A DNA stretch of 34,265 nucleotides from Spyradocola merdavium (GCA_018711265.1 DVIM01000099.1:1-34265); one strand, 5' to 3'. Shown: positions 1 to 7,239, counted from the stretch's first letter. The notes: a model not told the origin generated them from the letters alone. Translations and numbers: made by a program.

Positions 1-520
1 GGAGCTCGGTGGAACCCTCAGGCTGCCAGCCGAGGAAGGTGTGGTCCGCATACGTCGGCGTCGGCAGGGTGACGGATCCCCCGACGGCGACCTGGACTGT
101 GCTGGACGTAAGTGCATCCCCACCGTTGACATCATAGGTCACCGTGTATTCCGTAGCGGTGCTGGCTTCCGGAGCTGCAGTGATGGAAATCGTTACGTCG
201 CCGGTGAGCTCAGCACCAGCGATGGTGTAGGAGTAGGTTCCTTCCGAATTCGTGGGAGCGCTGGTGACATAGTCGTCATTGCCAGCAATGGCTACGCTCA
301 GCGCGCTAAACTCGTAGCCTGATGCAATGGTGAAGCTGAAGGTGAAGTCCGTGCCTTCGGTTACGGATGCAGTTGCCGAATCGTTTACGGTGATGTGCGT
401 AGGATCGTACTCCCATTTCAAGGTGTGCATGTTTCCGTCGGCCGCCAGCGCGGTGGGGAACAGGGTCAATGTGAGGACGAGGGCCAACCAGATGGCCAGC
501 AGGGATTTTGCTTTTTTCAT
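1..520 (-). CDS. Secreted surface protein with InlB B-repeat (Flg_new-like), C-terminus cut by window edge
   Basis: The reverse strand opens with ATG after a strong AAAGGAGGT site with nine bases of spacing, and stays open to the window edge (173 codons). It starts with a classic signal peptide: MKKAK, a hydrophobic core, then ALA-A near residue 27. Residues 28-120 look like a beta-rich extracellular domain. Residues about 125-168 fit the InlB B-repeat/Listeria-Bacteroides repeat: a YTVTYDVNGG start, a central G-x-V, a P-T-P-T-Y stretch, then FLGW. This repeat is found in adhesins and other exported proteins of Gram-positive gut bacteria. The rest of the protein, including any LPXTG or other anchor, is outside the window. 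Its base composition and codon use look less GC-rich than those of the housekeeping genes. The substrate or binding partner cannot be told. Confidence 0.8.
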   Translation of the reverse strand, partial: MKKAKSLLAIWLALVLTLTLFPTALAADGNMHTLKWEYDPTHITVNDSATASVTEGTDFTFSFTIASGYEFSALSVAIAGNDDYVTSAPTNSEGTYSYTIAGAELTGDVTISITAAPEASTATEYTVTYDVNGGDALTSSTVQVAVGGSVTLPTPTYADHTFLGWQPEGSTEL

Positions 521-583
521 GTTGGTCAAACCTCCTTTTATCCCTCAGACGAGGTTTCCCAAAGCACAGTTGCGGGTTTTGTG

Positions 584-639
584 TTTCAAAACGGTGATGA
601 AAGACCGAAAGTTTTGAAATATATCCATTAAAATTTCAA
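584..639. repeat. Nested inverted repeats between divergent genes
   Basis: TTTCAAAAC (584-592) has an exact reverse complement GTTTTGAAA (611-619). The core of the second arm, TTGAAAT (614-620), is repeated inverted as ATTTCAA (633-639). So three alternating TTTCAA/TTGAAA boxes lie between the surface-protein gene (-) and the MBL gene (+). This suggests a regulator site, but no clear -35/-10 pair could be assigned here, so the role is inferred. Confidence 0.45.
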
Positions 640-683
640 CACAATAGGAAATATTAGCAACACAGAAGAAATAAAAGGAGGAA

Positions 684-1511
684 ATGATGAATATATTGTG
701 CCTATCTGAAAACCATGTGAAGGAACCGTTTCAAAGTGAACACGGCCTGAGTTTGCTCCTGACCTGGGAAGGGCACAGCCTGCTCTTTGACATGGGCGCA
801 AGCGCGCTCTTTCTCAAGAACGCGGCGCGCCTGGGCGCAGACGTGGCCGGGGTGGAGGCGGCCGCGCTCTCGCACGGGCACTACGACCACGGCGGCGGCC
901 TGCGGGCCTTCCTCGCGCACAATGCGCATGCGCCTGTCTACGTCCGGGCCGAGGCCTTCGGCGCGCGCGGATCGCTGCGGCCCTCGGGCGAGGTGGCGCA
1001 GATCGGCCTGGATGCGTCGCTGCGCGCGAACCCGCGCCTGCGCCTGCTCACGGGCAACGCGCAGATCCTGCCGGGCGCGCTGCTCTTTGCGGATGAGGGG
1101 AGGAAAGCGCCCCTGCCGCGCGCGAACGGCGTCCTCTTTCGGGAGGAGGGCGGCATCTGGGCCCCCGATCCCTTCTGCGACGAGCAGAACCTGCTCCTGC
1201 GCGCCGAGGGCAAGGCCGTGCTCGTCACCGGCTGCGCGCATCGGGGGATCGTCAACATCGTGCGCCGCGCGCGGGAGCTGGCGGGGGGCCGGATCGACGC
1301 GGTGGTCGGCGGGTTCCACCTCTCCAACCCGCGCACGGGCGTCTGCGAGCCGGAGGAGACGCTGCGGGAGGTCTTCCGCTGCTTCGGCGAACTGGAGGGC
1401 GCGCGCTTTTACACGGGGCACTGCACGGGCGACGCGGCCCTTGCGCGGCTGCAGGCGGCCCTCCCCGGGCGCGTCTTTTCCCTGCACGCCGGCCTGCGCC
1501 TGGAACTGTAG
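684..1511 (+). CDS. DHPS-like MBL-fold metallohydrolase
   Basis: This is a metallo-beta-lactamase-fold protein of 275 residues. The metal motif HGHYDH is at residues 64-69, followed by GGG. Later ligand regions are VTGCAHRGI, VVGGFHL and YTGHCTG. This pattern, with an early EHGLSLLL and FDMGAS segment, matches the DHPS-like MBL subfamily, named after an archaeal enzyme that makes a methanopterin precursor. Bacterial members are mostly uncharacterised hydrolases, so no substrate is assigned. The start follows AAAGGAGG; a second in-frame ATG lies directly after the first. The gene is monocistronic, divergent from the surface-protein gene and convergent with ribU, with which it shares a hairpin. 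There is no signal peptide, so it is probably cytoplasmic. Confidence 0.85.
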   Translation: MMNILCLSENHVKEPFQSEHGLSLLLTWEGHSLLFDMGASALFLKNAARLGADVAGVEAAALSHGHYDHGGGLRAFLAHNAHAPVYVRAEAFGARGSLRPSGEVAQIGLDASLRANPRLRLLTGNAQILPGALLFADEGRKAPLPRANGVLFREEGGIWAPDPFCDEQNLLLRAEGKAVLVTGCAHRGIVNIVRRARELAGGRIDAVVGGFHLSNPRTGVCEPEETLREVFRCFGELEGARFYTGHCTGDAALARLQAALPGRVFSLHAGLRLEL

Positions 1512-1516
1512 AGCGC

Positions 1517-1555
1517 AAAAAAAGCGCGCCCCCGCAGCAAATGCGGGAGCGCGCT
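1517..1555 (-). terminator. Intrinsic terminator of ribU
   Basis: A near-perfect hairpin has arms 1523-1536 and 1542-1555 with one mismatch and a GCAAA loop. On the minus strand it is followed by seven T residues (A-run 1517-1523). It lies between convergent genes and may also stall plus-strand transcription, though it has no T-run on that side. Confidence 0.85.
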
Positions 1556-1564
1556 TGCGCATAC

Positions 1565-2206
1565 TCACTTTGCGAGCTTCTTCGTCCCCTTGAGCAGGGG
1601 GGAGAGCTTCTTGTAGATGAGGAAGGTGATGACCACGGAGAGCATGCCCTTGAGGAAGGTGAAGGGCATGTTGAACCAGATCAGCGCATCCCAGAGCGTT
1701 TCGACGTTCGGGTTGATGGCCTGGTACATGGAGAGGATGGTCTCCATGGGCATGAAGGCCGTGTAGACCGGGTAGACCACGAAGTAGTTGGAGAAGACCG
1801 AGAAGACCGCCATGGCGGCCGCGCCGCAGAGGGAGCCGATCAGCGCGCCCTTGCGCCCGCCCATGTAGCGGTAGAACATGCCCGCGACAAAGACGAACGT
1901 CGCGCCGAGGAGGAAGTTCGAAAGCTCGCCCACGCCCCCGGTCGTGGAGAAGAAGAGGTTGATCAGGTTCTTGATGAGGCAAACCGCCACGCCGCTGAGC
2001 GGCCCGAGCGCAAACGATGCGATCAGCGCCGGCAGCTCCGACAGGTCGAGCTTGATGAAGCTGGGCATGAGCGGCACGGAAACGCTGATGTACATCAGCA
2101 CCGTGGCCACGGCCCCAAGCATGGCGGTCATCGTCAGCTTGCGGACGGAGAACTTGGAGTCGGCGCGGGTGGAGTTGCCGTGGAGAGGGGTGACCTTCTG
2201 GGACAT
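1565..2206 (-). CDS. ribU: Riboflavin ECF transporter substrate-binding (S) component RibU
   Basis: This is a membrane protein of 213 residues with about six hydrophobic segments and the layout of ECF-transporter S components. The N-terminal KLTMTAMLGAVATVLMY segment, the LPALIASFALGPLSG region and the INLFFSTTGGVGELSNF stretch are typical of RibU. S components bind vitamin outside the cell and work with the shared EcfA/A'/T module, which is not encoded in this window. An FMN riboswitch directly upstream gives independent support for a flavin substrate. The ATG follows AAGAGGTC, and that site overlaps the presumed expression platform of the riboswitch. The hydrophilic N-terminal 20 residues and Lys-rich C-terminus are normal. 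The gene stands alone and ends at a strong intrinsic terminator. Confidence 0.92.
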   Translation of the reverse strand: MSQKVTPLHGNSTRADSKFSVRKLTMTAMLGAVATVLMYISVSVPLMPSFIKLDLSELPALIASFALGPLSGVAVCLIKNLINLFFSTTGGVGELSNFLLGATFVFVAGMFYRYMGGRKGALIGSLCGAAAMAVFSVFSNYFVVYPVYTAFMPMETILSMYQAINPNVETLWDALIWFNMPFTFLKGMLSVVITFLIYKKLSPLLKGTKKLAK

Positions 2207-2290
2207 GAAAGACCTCTTTTAAGATATGAGGGGATTTGAAGGCGCGCGTATTCGGTTTTTTGATGTTCCGCCTGCGTTGCACTTCATCAT
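2207..2290 (-). promoter_or_regulatory. Expression platform of the FMN riboswitch, probably translational
   Basis: On the minus strand, AAGATATGA at the 3' side of P1 (2295-2287) is exactly complementary to TCATATCTT just before the ribU ribosome binding site (2229-2221). A CCTC (2231-2228) can pair with GAGG of that site (2216-2213). P1 formation would block the 9-bp pairing and free the CCTC to hide the binding site. No hairpin plus T-run lies in the leader, which argues against transcription termination. Confidence 0.65.
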
Positions 2291-2400
2291 ATCTTCTTTC
2301 ATCCGGACTGTTACCGTCGGCTCAGGAATGGAACCTGATCAATGCTTGCGCACGCGCGGGCTTTCACCGCCGATTGGGAATTGCACCCTACCCTGAAGAT
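2291..2400 (-). promoter_or_regulatory. FMN riboswitch (RFN element) aptamer
   Basis: Read on the minus strand, this has the RFN consensus blocks in order: ATCTTCAGGG, GGGTG.AATTCCC, ATCGGCGGT, AAAGCCCGCG, then GCCGACGGTAACAGTCCGGATG and GAAGAT. The first and last six bases pair to form P1. The family binds FMN and reduces expression of riboflavin synthesis or uptake genes. It lies 84 bases before the ribU start. Confidence 0.97.
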
Positions 2401-2415
2401 TGATTCAGTATCTCT

Positions 2416-2443
2416 ATTATAGCGCGTTTTTGGCGGGATGCAA
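2416..2443 (-). promoter_or_regulatory. Sigma-A promoter of ribU transcript
   Basis: On the minus strand a TTGCAT -35 box (2443-2438) and a perfect TATAAT -10 box (2421-2416) are 16 bases apart. Transcription would begin about eight bases before the riboswitch aptamer. Confidence 0.75.
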
Positions 2444-2460
2444 GGGGAAGTTTTGCGCGC

Positions 2461-2490
2461 TTGACGCAAAGCCCGGACCGGGAGTACACT
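2461..2490 (+). promoter_or_regulatory. Sigma-A promoter of the isomerase operon
   Basis: TTGACG (2461-2466) and TACACT (2485-2490) are 18 bases apart, about 30 bases before the first start codon. The promoter is divergent from the ribU promoter. Confidence 0.7.
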
Positions 2491-2522
2491 AGAAGGCGGA
2501 AAAAAGAAGAGGAGGGGCTCAA

Positions 2523-3059
2523 ATGCAAACCACCATCGACCTTGCAACGGGAAGTCTCGCAGGGGAAGTGACGACCTCCGAGCGGAGAATCGCCGACCTT
2601 GCGGGGCTCTTTGCGGATGAGGCGGCCCGCGCGGCCCTGCCGCAGGATACAATCGTCTACCGCGTGCAGATGCACGACAAGGAGGCGGAGGGCACGCCCG
2701 GCGGCCTGCTGTTCGGGACGAGCTTCGTCTACCCCGGCAAGGTGGGCGACGAATATTTTATGACCAAGGGACACTTCCACGCCAAGCGCGACACGGCGGA
2801 GTATTACTTCTGCATCTCCGGCCGCGGCGCGCTCATCCTGATGGACGAAGAGGGAAACTGCTGGGCGGAGAAGATGGAGCGCGGCACGCTCCACTACATT
2901 CCGCGCTCCGTCGCGCACCGCCTGGCCAACACGGGCGAGGAGGTCCTCGCCGTGGGCTGCTGCTGGGGCGCGGACTGCGGCCACGACTACGCGAGCATTG
3001 CGCGCACGGGCTTTGCCAAGCGCCTGCGGGAAGTCGACGGCGAGCCGAAGCTGGGATAA
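2523..3059 (+). CDS. Cupin-type glucose-6-phosphate isomerase (archaeal PGI family)
   Basis: This is a 178-residue single cupin that matches the archaeal-type PGI family, metal-dependent enzymes interconverting glucose 6-phosphate and fructose 6-phosphate. The metal set is visible: H84 and H86 in KGHFHA, E93 in TAEYYF, and H132 in RSVAHR. TKGHFHA and the SGRG turn are hallmarks of the family. The start follows GAGGAGGGG with good spacing. It is the first gene of a three-gene isomerase operon and is followed after 15 bases by the ManA-like gene. A sugar-phosphate isomerase is well supported, but the true substrate among glucose 6-phosphate and related sugars cannot be fixed from sequence. Confidence 0.85.
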   Translation: MQTTIDLATGSLAGEVTTSERRIADLAGLFADEAARAALPQDTIVYRVQMHDKEAEGTPGGLLFGTSFVYPGKVGDEYFMTKGHFHAKRDTAEYYFCISGRGALILMDEEGNCWAEKMERGTLHYIPRSVAHRLANTGEEVLAVGCCWGADCGHDYASIARTGFAKRLREVDGEPKLG

Positions 3060-3074
3060 GGAGGCCCTTTGCCC

Positions 3075-4802
3075 ATGTGCACCTATGAAAAATTCCCCAC
3101 GGTCCCGGTGCCGTATTCCATGCTCGCGGGCTATGGCGCGATCGCCGCGGAGCTGGCGCGCGCCCTTGCGGGAAAGCAGCGCGCCCTGCTCGTCGTGGAC
3201 GGCTACCCGGGAACGCGCTTTGACGAGATCGTCGCGGGCCTGATGGAGGAGCTGTTCTTCGCCCGCGTGCTGGACGCGCACGAGGCGAACCGCTCCGACG
3301 AGGAGATCGAGGCCATGCTCGCCCGCAACATCACGGACGACCGCGTCTTCGGCGTGCTCTCCTGCCACAACCTGATCGAGTTCTTTGACGAAAAGAAGAT
3401 CGCCGTGCTCCGCCGCCGCGCGCAGGAGGCCGAGGGGATCACGCTCCTGTACGGCGTGGGCGCCTCGCTCATCGCCAAGGGCGACGTGCTCGTCTACGCG
3501 GACCTGGCCCGCTGGGAGATCCAGCTGCGCTACCGCTCGGGCGAGATCGGCAACTACTGCGCGCACAACGAGGGCGAGGAGACGCTGCGCAAGGTCAAGC
3601 GCGGCTACTTCATCGACTGGCGCGTCAGCGACCGACACAAGCGCGCCGTGATGCCCGAGGTCGACTACCTCCTGGAGACGAACAAGCGCGACAAGCCCGT
3701 GATGATGCGGGGCGAGGACTTCCGCGCGGCGCTGGCGCTCGTGGCGCAGCGCCCCTTCCGCGTGGCGCCGTACTTCGACCCCGGCGTCTGGGGCGGGCAG
3801 TGGATGAAGAAGGTCTGCGGCCTGGACCCTGCCAAGAAGAACTACGCCTGGAGCTTTGACGGCGTGCCGGAGGAGAACAGCCTGCTGCTCCAGAGCGGGA
3901 GCACCGTCATGGAGGTGCCGGCGCAGAACCTGGTGCTCTTTGCGCCGCGCGCACTCCTGGGCGACCGCGTGCACGCGCGCTTTGGCCTGGACTTCCCCAT
4001 CCGGTTCGACTTCCTGGACACGGTGGACGGCCAGAACCTCTCCCTGCAGGTGCACCCCCTGACCGAGTACATCCAGCAGACCTTCGGCATGCACTACACC
4101 CAGGACGAGAGCTACTACATCCTGGATGTAAAGCCCGGCGCGGACACGGCCGTGTACCTGGGGGTGAAGAACGGCGTCGACCCGCAGGAGATGCTCGGCG
4201 CGCTCGAGCGCGCACAGGAGACGGGCGAGTTCGACGCGGAGCGCTACGTCAACCGCATCCCCGCCCACAAGCACGACCACTTCCTCATCCCCGCGGGAAC
4301 CGTGCACTGCTCCGGGCGCGACACCATGGTCCTGGAGATCAGCGCCACGCCCTACATCTTCACCTTTAAGCTCTGGGACTGGAACCGCGTGGGGCTGGAC
4401 GGCAAGCCCCGGCCCATCCACCTGGAGCACGGCAGAAAGAACATCCAGTTCGACCGCGACACGGACTTCGTTCTGCGCGAGCTCGTCGGCCAGGTCCAGG
4501 AGGTCGCCCGCGGCGACGGCTGGGTCGAGGAGCGCACCGGCCTGCACGAGCGCGAGTTCCTCGAGACGCGGCGGCACTGGTTCACAAAGCCCGTTTTGCA
4601 CAACACGAACGGCGGCGTGAACATGCTCAACCTCGTCGAGGGCAGCGAGGCCGTCGTCGAGAGCCCGAATGGCGCGTTCGAACCCTTCCGCGTGCACTAC
4701 GCCGAGACGTTCATCGTGCCGGCGGCGGTGGGGGAATACGTCATCCGCCCGGCCGTTCCCGGCGAGCGATGCGCCACCATGAAGGCCTATGTGAGGGGGT
4801 AG
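3075..4802 (+). CDS. Class I mannose-6-phosphate isomerase with N-terminal kinase-like extension
   Basis: From about residue 215 onward this 575-residue protein is a class I (ManA-type) mannose-6-phosphate isomerase. The zinc ligands are visible: Q325 and H327 in LQVHP, E345 in QDESYY and H411 in AGTVHCS. The enzyme links mannose 6-phosphate with fructose 6-phosphate. The first 210 residues are an additional domain. They contain VVDGYPGTRFDE where a P-loop would be expected, without the GKS/T, and a FIDWRVSDRHKR motif that recalls the uridine-kinase/phosphoribulokinase fold. The domain is therefore probably a catalytically dead or altered kinase-like fold; this is an inference. An AAGGAGG site at 3058-3064 favours the ATG at 3075 (10-base spacing) over an in-frame TTG at 3069 (4 bases). 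The next gene starts seven bases downstream. Confidence 0.85.
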   Translation: MCTYEKFPTVPVPYSMLAGYGAIAAELARALAGKQRALLVVDGYPGTRFDEIVAGLMEELFFARVLDAHEANRSDEEIEAMLARNITDDRVFGVLSCHNLIEFFDEKKIAVLRRRAQEAEGITLLYGVGASLIAKGDVLVYADLARWEIQLRYRSGEIGNYCAHNEGEETLRKVKRGYFIDWRVSDRHKRAVMPEVDYLLETNKRDKPVMMRGEDFRAALALVAQRPFRVAPYFDPGVWGGQWMKKVCGLDPAKKNYAWSFDGVPEENSLLLQSGSTVMEVPAQNLVLFAPRALLGDRVHARFGLDFPIRFDFLDTVDGQNLSLQVHPLTEYIQQTFGMHYTQDESYYILDVKPGADTAVYLGVKNGVDPQEMLGALERAQETGEFDAERYVNRIPAHKHDHFLIPAGTVHCSGRDTMVLEISATPYIFTFKLWDWNRVGLDGKPRPIHLEHGRKNIQFDRDTDFVLRELVGQVQEVARGDGWVEERTGLHEREFLETRRHWFTKPVLHNTNGGVNMLNLVEGSEAVVESPNGAFEPFRVHYAETFIVPAAVGEYVIRPAVPGERCATMKAYVRG

Positions 4803-4809
4803 AGGAGAG

Positions 4810-5583
4810 ATGCAGCCCGGATTTGACATTCGGCCCACGGAAAACCCGATGGGCTTTGCCTACGGCCCGGGCGTCTTCGGGCCCGAGGTCGAGAACCGGA
4901 GCCTGGACGCCATCCGCAAGAGCCTGCGCGATCCCGCCTGCTCCGGGCCGGACCCGGTCTACGCCATCGCCATGGACGTCGGGCGCGAAAGCGACCGCGA
5001 GGCGATGCTCGCGCGGAACCTGCTCTTCGGCGTGGTGACGTATGCCCGCGGGCGCCTGGGCGAGGAGCCCGTGCGCTCCCAGGGGCATGTGCACGCGGTC
5101 AGCCCTTCCTGCAACGCCTCCACGCCCGAGGTCTACGAGATCTGGTCCGGGCGCGCCGTGATCCTCATGCAGGAGCGCGACGGCGACGATCCCGGCCGCT
5201 GCTTCGCCGTGGAGGCGGAGCCGGGCCAGGTGGTCGTCGTGCCGCCGGGCTGGGCGCATGCGACCATCTCCGCAGACCCGGAGCGGCCGCTGACCTTCGG
5301 CGCGTGGTGCGTGCGCGACTTTGGGTTCGACTACCGCGGCGTGCGCGCCCACGGCGGCCTGGCCTGGTTCCCCCTGCTGGACGAGGCGGGCGGCCTGCGC
5401 TGGCTGCACAACGACGCCTACGCCCCGGCCCCCTTCGTCTGCAAGGCGCCGCAGGGCTATCCCCAGCTCGGCATCGAGCCGGGCGTGCCCATCTACACGC
5501 AGTTTGCTGAGGATCCCGACCGCTTCCTCTTCGTCTCGCATCCGCAGCAGAAGGAAGAGGCCTGGAAGAACTTCCTCCCCTAA
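4810..5583 (+). CDS. Second cupin-type sugar-phosphate isomerase (PGI-like)
   Basis: This 257-residue cupin is distantly similar to the first gene of the operon. The aligned metal residues are H93 and H95 in SQGHVHA, E107 in TPEVYE and H150 in GWAHAT. An approximately 70-residue N-terminal arm and a longer C-terminus, including GFDYRGVRAHGG, set it apart from the 178-residue protein. PGI-family cupins are isomerases of phosphorylated hexoses, so this may be a second glucose-6-phosphate isomerase or one with a different sugar. GAGGAGA immediately precedes the ATG region. It is the last gene of the operon and is followed by a strong terminator. Two PGI-type cupins of different length around a ManA fusion argue for division of labour rather than simple duplication. 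Confidence 0.78.
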   Translation: MQPGFDIRPTENPMGFAYGPGVFGPEVENRSLDAIRKSLRDPACSGPDPVYAIAMDVGRESDREAMLARNLLFGVVTYARGRLGEEPVRSQGHVHAVSPSCNASTPEVYEIWSGRAVILMQERDGDDPGRCFAVEAEPGQVVVVPPGWAHATISADPERPLTFGAWCVRDFGFDYRGVRAHGGLAWFPLLDEAGGLRWLHNDAYAPAPFVCKAPQGYPQLGIEPGVPIYTQFAEDPDRFLFVSHPQQKEEAWKNFLP

Positions 5584-5592
5584 AAGGGGCTT

Positions 5593-5637
5593 GCGGGAGG
5601 GCGGGGCCATGGCGGCCCGCCCTCCCGGCTTTTTTTT
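5593..5637 (+). terminator. Intrinsic terminator of the isomerase operon
   Basis: A GC-rich hairpin pairs CGGGAGGGCGGG (from 5594) with CCCGCCCTCCCG (to 5627) and is followed by eight T residues. It separates the isomerase operon from the fatty-acid operon. Confidence 0.92.
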
Positions 5638-5662
5638 ACGCAAACTTCCCCCTTTGCGCGTA

Positions 5663-5690
5663 TTGACAAATTGCGGTAGGATGATATACT
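5663..5690 (+). promoter_or_regulatory. Sigma-A promoter of the fatty-acid operon
   Basis: A perfect TTGACA (5663-5668) and TATACT (5685-5690) are 16 bases apart. The start would fall around 5697, inside the palindrome described next. Confidence 0.88.
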
Positions 5691-5706
5691 TAGCTTGACT
5701 AACTAA
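5690..5706 (+). promoter_or_regulatory. Candidate operator for the MarR/FabT-like regulator
   Basis: TTAGCTTGACTAACTAA is a 17-base imperfect palindrome with six of eight pairs matching about a central A. It begins at the last base of the -10 box and covers the likely start site. MarR proteins bind such palindromes, and FabT boxes have a comparable TTTGA-centred form. Negative autoregulation of the whole operon is inferred. Confidence 0.6.
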
Positions 5707-5733
5707 TTACCGCTCTGGACGGAGGAAACAGGC

Positions 5734-6201
5734 ATGTTAAGACGCGCGGACGCAGAGCTGAACGACCTGCTGGTAAACACCTATCAGAACGTGGCAAAGG
5801 TCGAAAGCTGCATGCTGACCTCCCAACAAAACGACCTGTCCATCGCAGAGCTGCACATATTGGAGTGCGTGGGCCGCGGGCAGGGCGGGTCGTGCAGCAT
5901 CAGCCGCATTGCCCAGGCAATGGAGATCACCCTGCCCACGGTGACGGTCGCGGTCAAGCGCCTGGAAAAGAAGGGCTACGTCGTCAAGAACAAGGACGAA
6001 AACGACGGCCGCGTGACCCGCGTGGCGCTGACGGCGCGGGGCCGCAAGATGGACGCCGCGCACCGCTATTTCCACGAGAACATGGTGCGATCCATCACGC
6101 GAGAGATGAGCGAGGCGGAGGTGGAGGAGCTGGTGCGCATCCTCTCCAAGCTCAACCGGTATCTGGAGCGAAAGCAGAGCGAAATGAGCGAAAAACAATA
6201 G
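5734..6201 (+). CDS. MarR-family regulator of fatty-acid synthesis, FabT-like
   Basis: This 155-residue MarR-family protein has the winged helix at about residues 35-105. The recognition helix contains LPTVTVAVKRLEKKGYV and the wing has DENDGRVTRVALTARG. Helices at both ends would form the dimer. It is the first gene of the fatty-acid operon, 14 bases ahead of fabH, the same position as fabT in streptococci and related Bacillota. FabT represses fab genes and responds to long-chain acyl-ACP. By context this protein probably senses an acyl product and represses its own promoter at 5663-5706. The effector is not visible in the sequence, and the FabT name is a functional analogy rather than proven orthology. 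Confidence 0.85.
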   Translation: MLRRADAELNDLLVNTYQNVAKVESCMLTSQQNDLSIAELHILECVGRGQGGSCSISRIAQAMEITLPTVTVAVKRLEKKGYVVKNKDENDGRVTRVALTARGRKMDAAHRYFHENMVRSITREMSEAEVEELVRILSKLNRYLERKQSEMSEKQ

Positions 6202-6215
6202 GGAGATCGGAAACT

Positions 6216-7169
6216 ATGAAGATCATCGGAACGGGAAGCGCGCTGCCGGAGCAGATCGTCACAAACGAGGACCTGACAAAGTTCCTGGACACGAGCGACG
6301 AATGGATCGTCTCGCACACGGGCATCCGCGAGCGGCGCGTGCTCGACAGGGAATCGGTGAATGACATTGGAACGCTCGCGGCCCGGCGCGCCCTGGAGGA
6401 TGCAGGGCTTGCCCTGGAGGAGCTGGACCTGCTCATCTGCAGCAACGTCGCTTCCGACTACTTTACGCCCGGGCCCGCGTGCTTCATCGCGGGGGCGCTG
6501 GGCTTCTCCGGGCAGACGCTGGACATAAACGGCGCCTGCACGGGCTTCCTTCAGGCCCTTGACATTGCGGACGCATACCTGCGCGCGGGCAAGGCGCGCA
6601 ACGTCCTGATCGTGGCCGCGGAAAAGCCGTCCTACCTTGCGGACTGGACGGACCGCGCCACCTGCGTGCTCTTCGGGGACGGCGCAGGGGCGGTTGTGCT
6701 GCAAAACAGCGAGCCGAGCGGCTGCATTGCGACCTGCATCGCGACCCAGCCCAACGAGGACTTCCTCAACATGCCGACCCCGGCGGGCAACTGCCCCTTC
6801 ACGCACCGGGAGGGCGCGGGGGGATACCTCAGGATGAACGGCCAGGAGGTCTATCGCTTCGCCGTCTCCTCCTGCGTGCGGGACCTGCGCGCGGTCTGCG
6901 AGAAGGCGAACGTTTCCCTGGAGGAGGTGGACTGGTTCCTGCTGCACCAGGCGAACCAGCGCATCCTCAACGCGGCCCAGACGCGGCTGAAGCAGCCGAA
7001 GGAGAAGTTCCCCGGCAACATCGAGCGGCTGGGCAACACCTCCTCGGCCTGCATCCCGCTGCTGCTGGACGAAATGCGCCGCGACGGCAGGCTCCGGGAG
7101 GGGCAGCTCGTCGCGCTGTCCGCCTTTGGCGCGGGGCTCACCCATGGCGCGGCGCTGCTGCGCATCTGA
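6216..7169 (+). CDS. fabH: Beta-ketoacyl-ACP synthase III (FabH)
   Basis: FabH performs the first condensation, acetyl-CoA (or a branched acyl-CoA) with malonyl-ACP. The Cys-His-Asn triad is clear: C108 in INGACTGF, H244 in LLHQANQRI and N274 in RLGNTSSA. These positions agree closely with the E. coli enzyme. The protein is 317 residues, the normal size, and begins MKIIGTGSALPE as expected. The ATG lies 14 bases after marR and is preceded by GGGAGATCGG. Whether it prefers straight or branched primers cannot be read from the sequence. A 70-base gap to acpP holds a small GC hairpin and an A-rich stretch. Confidence 0.97.
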   Translation: MKIIGTGSALPEQIVTNEDLTKFLDTSDEWIVSHTGIRERRVLDRESVNDIGTLAARRALEDAGLALEELDLLICSNVASDYFTPGPACFIAGALGFSGQTLDINGACTGFLQALDIADAYLRAGKARNVLIVAAEKPSYLADWTDRATCVLFGDGAGAVVLQNSEPSGCIATCIATQPNEDFLNMPTPAGNCPFTHREGAGGYLRMNGQEVYRFAVSSCVRDLRAVCEKANVSLEEVDWFLLHQANQRILNAAQTRLKQPKEKFPGNIERLGNTSSACIPLLLDEMRRDGRLREGQLVALSAFGAGLTHGAALLRI

Positions 7170-7239
7170 TGTCGGCGCCGCACGGCGGCGTTCACATAAA
7201 AAAATCTATCCACACATCTTTTGCAAGGAGGAATTTCCC

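Noticed and set aside
2388..4838. 816-codon minus-strand frame opposite the isomerases
   Set aside because: It is antisense to two well-supported isomerase genes and runs through the FMN riboswitch; no motif was recognised.
7126..7239. N-terminally extended acyl carrier protein
   Set aside because: The extension reads through the fabH end and a non-coding gap. AAGGAGG and the conserved start are at 7240.
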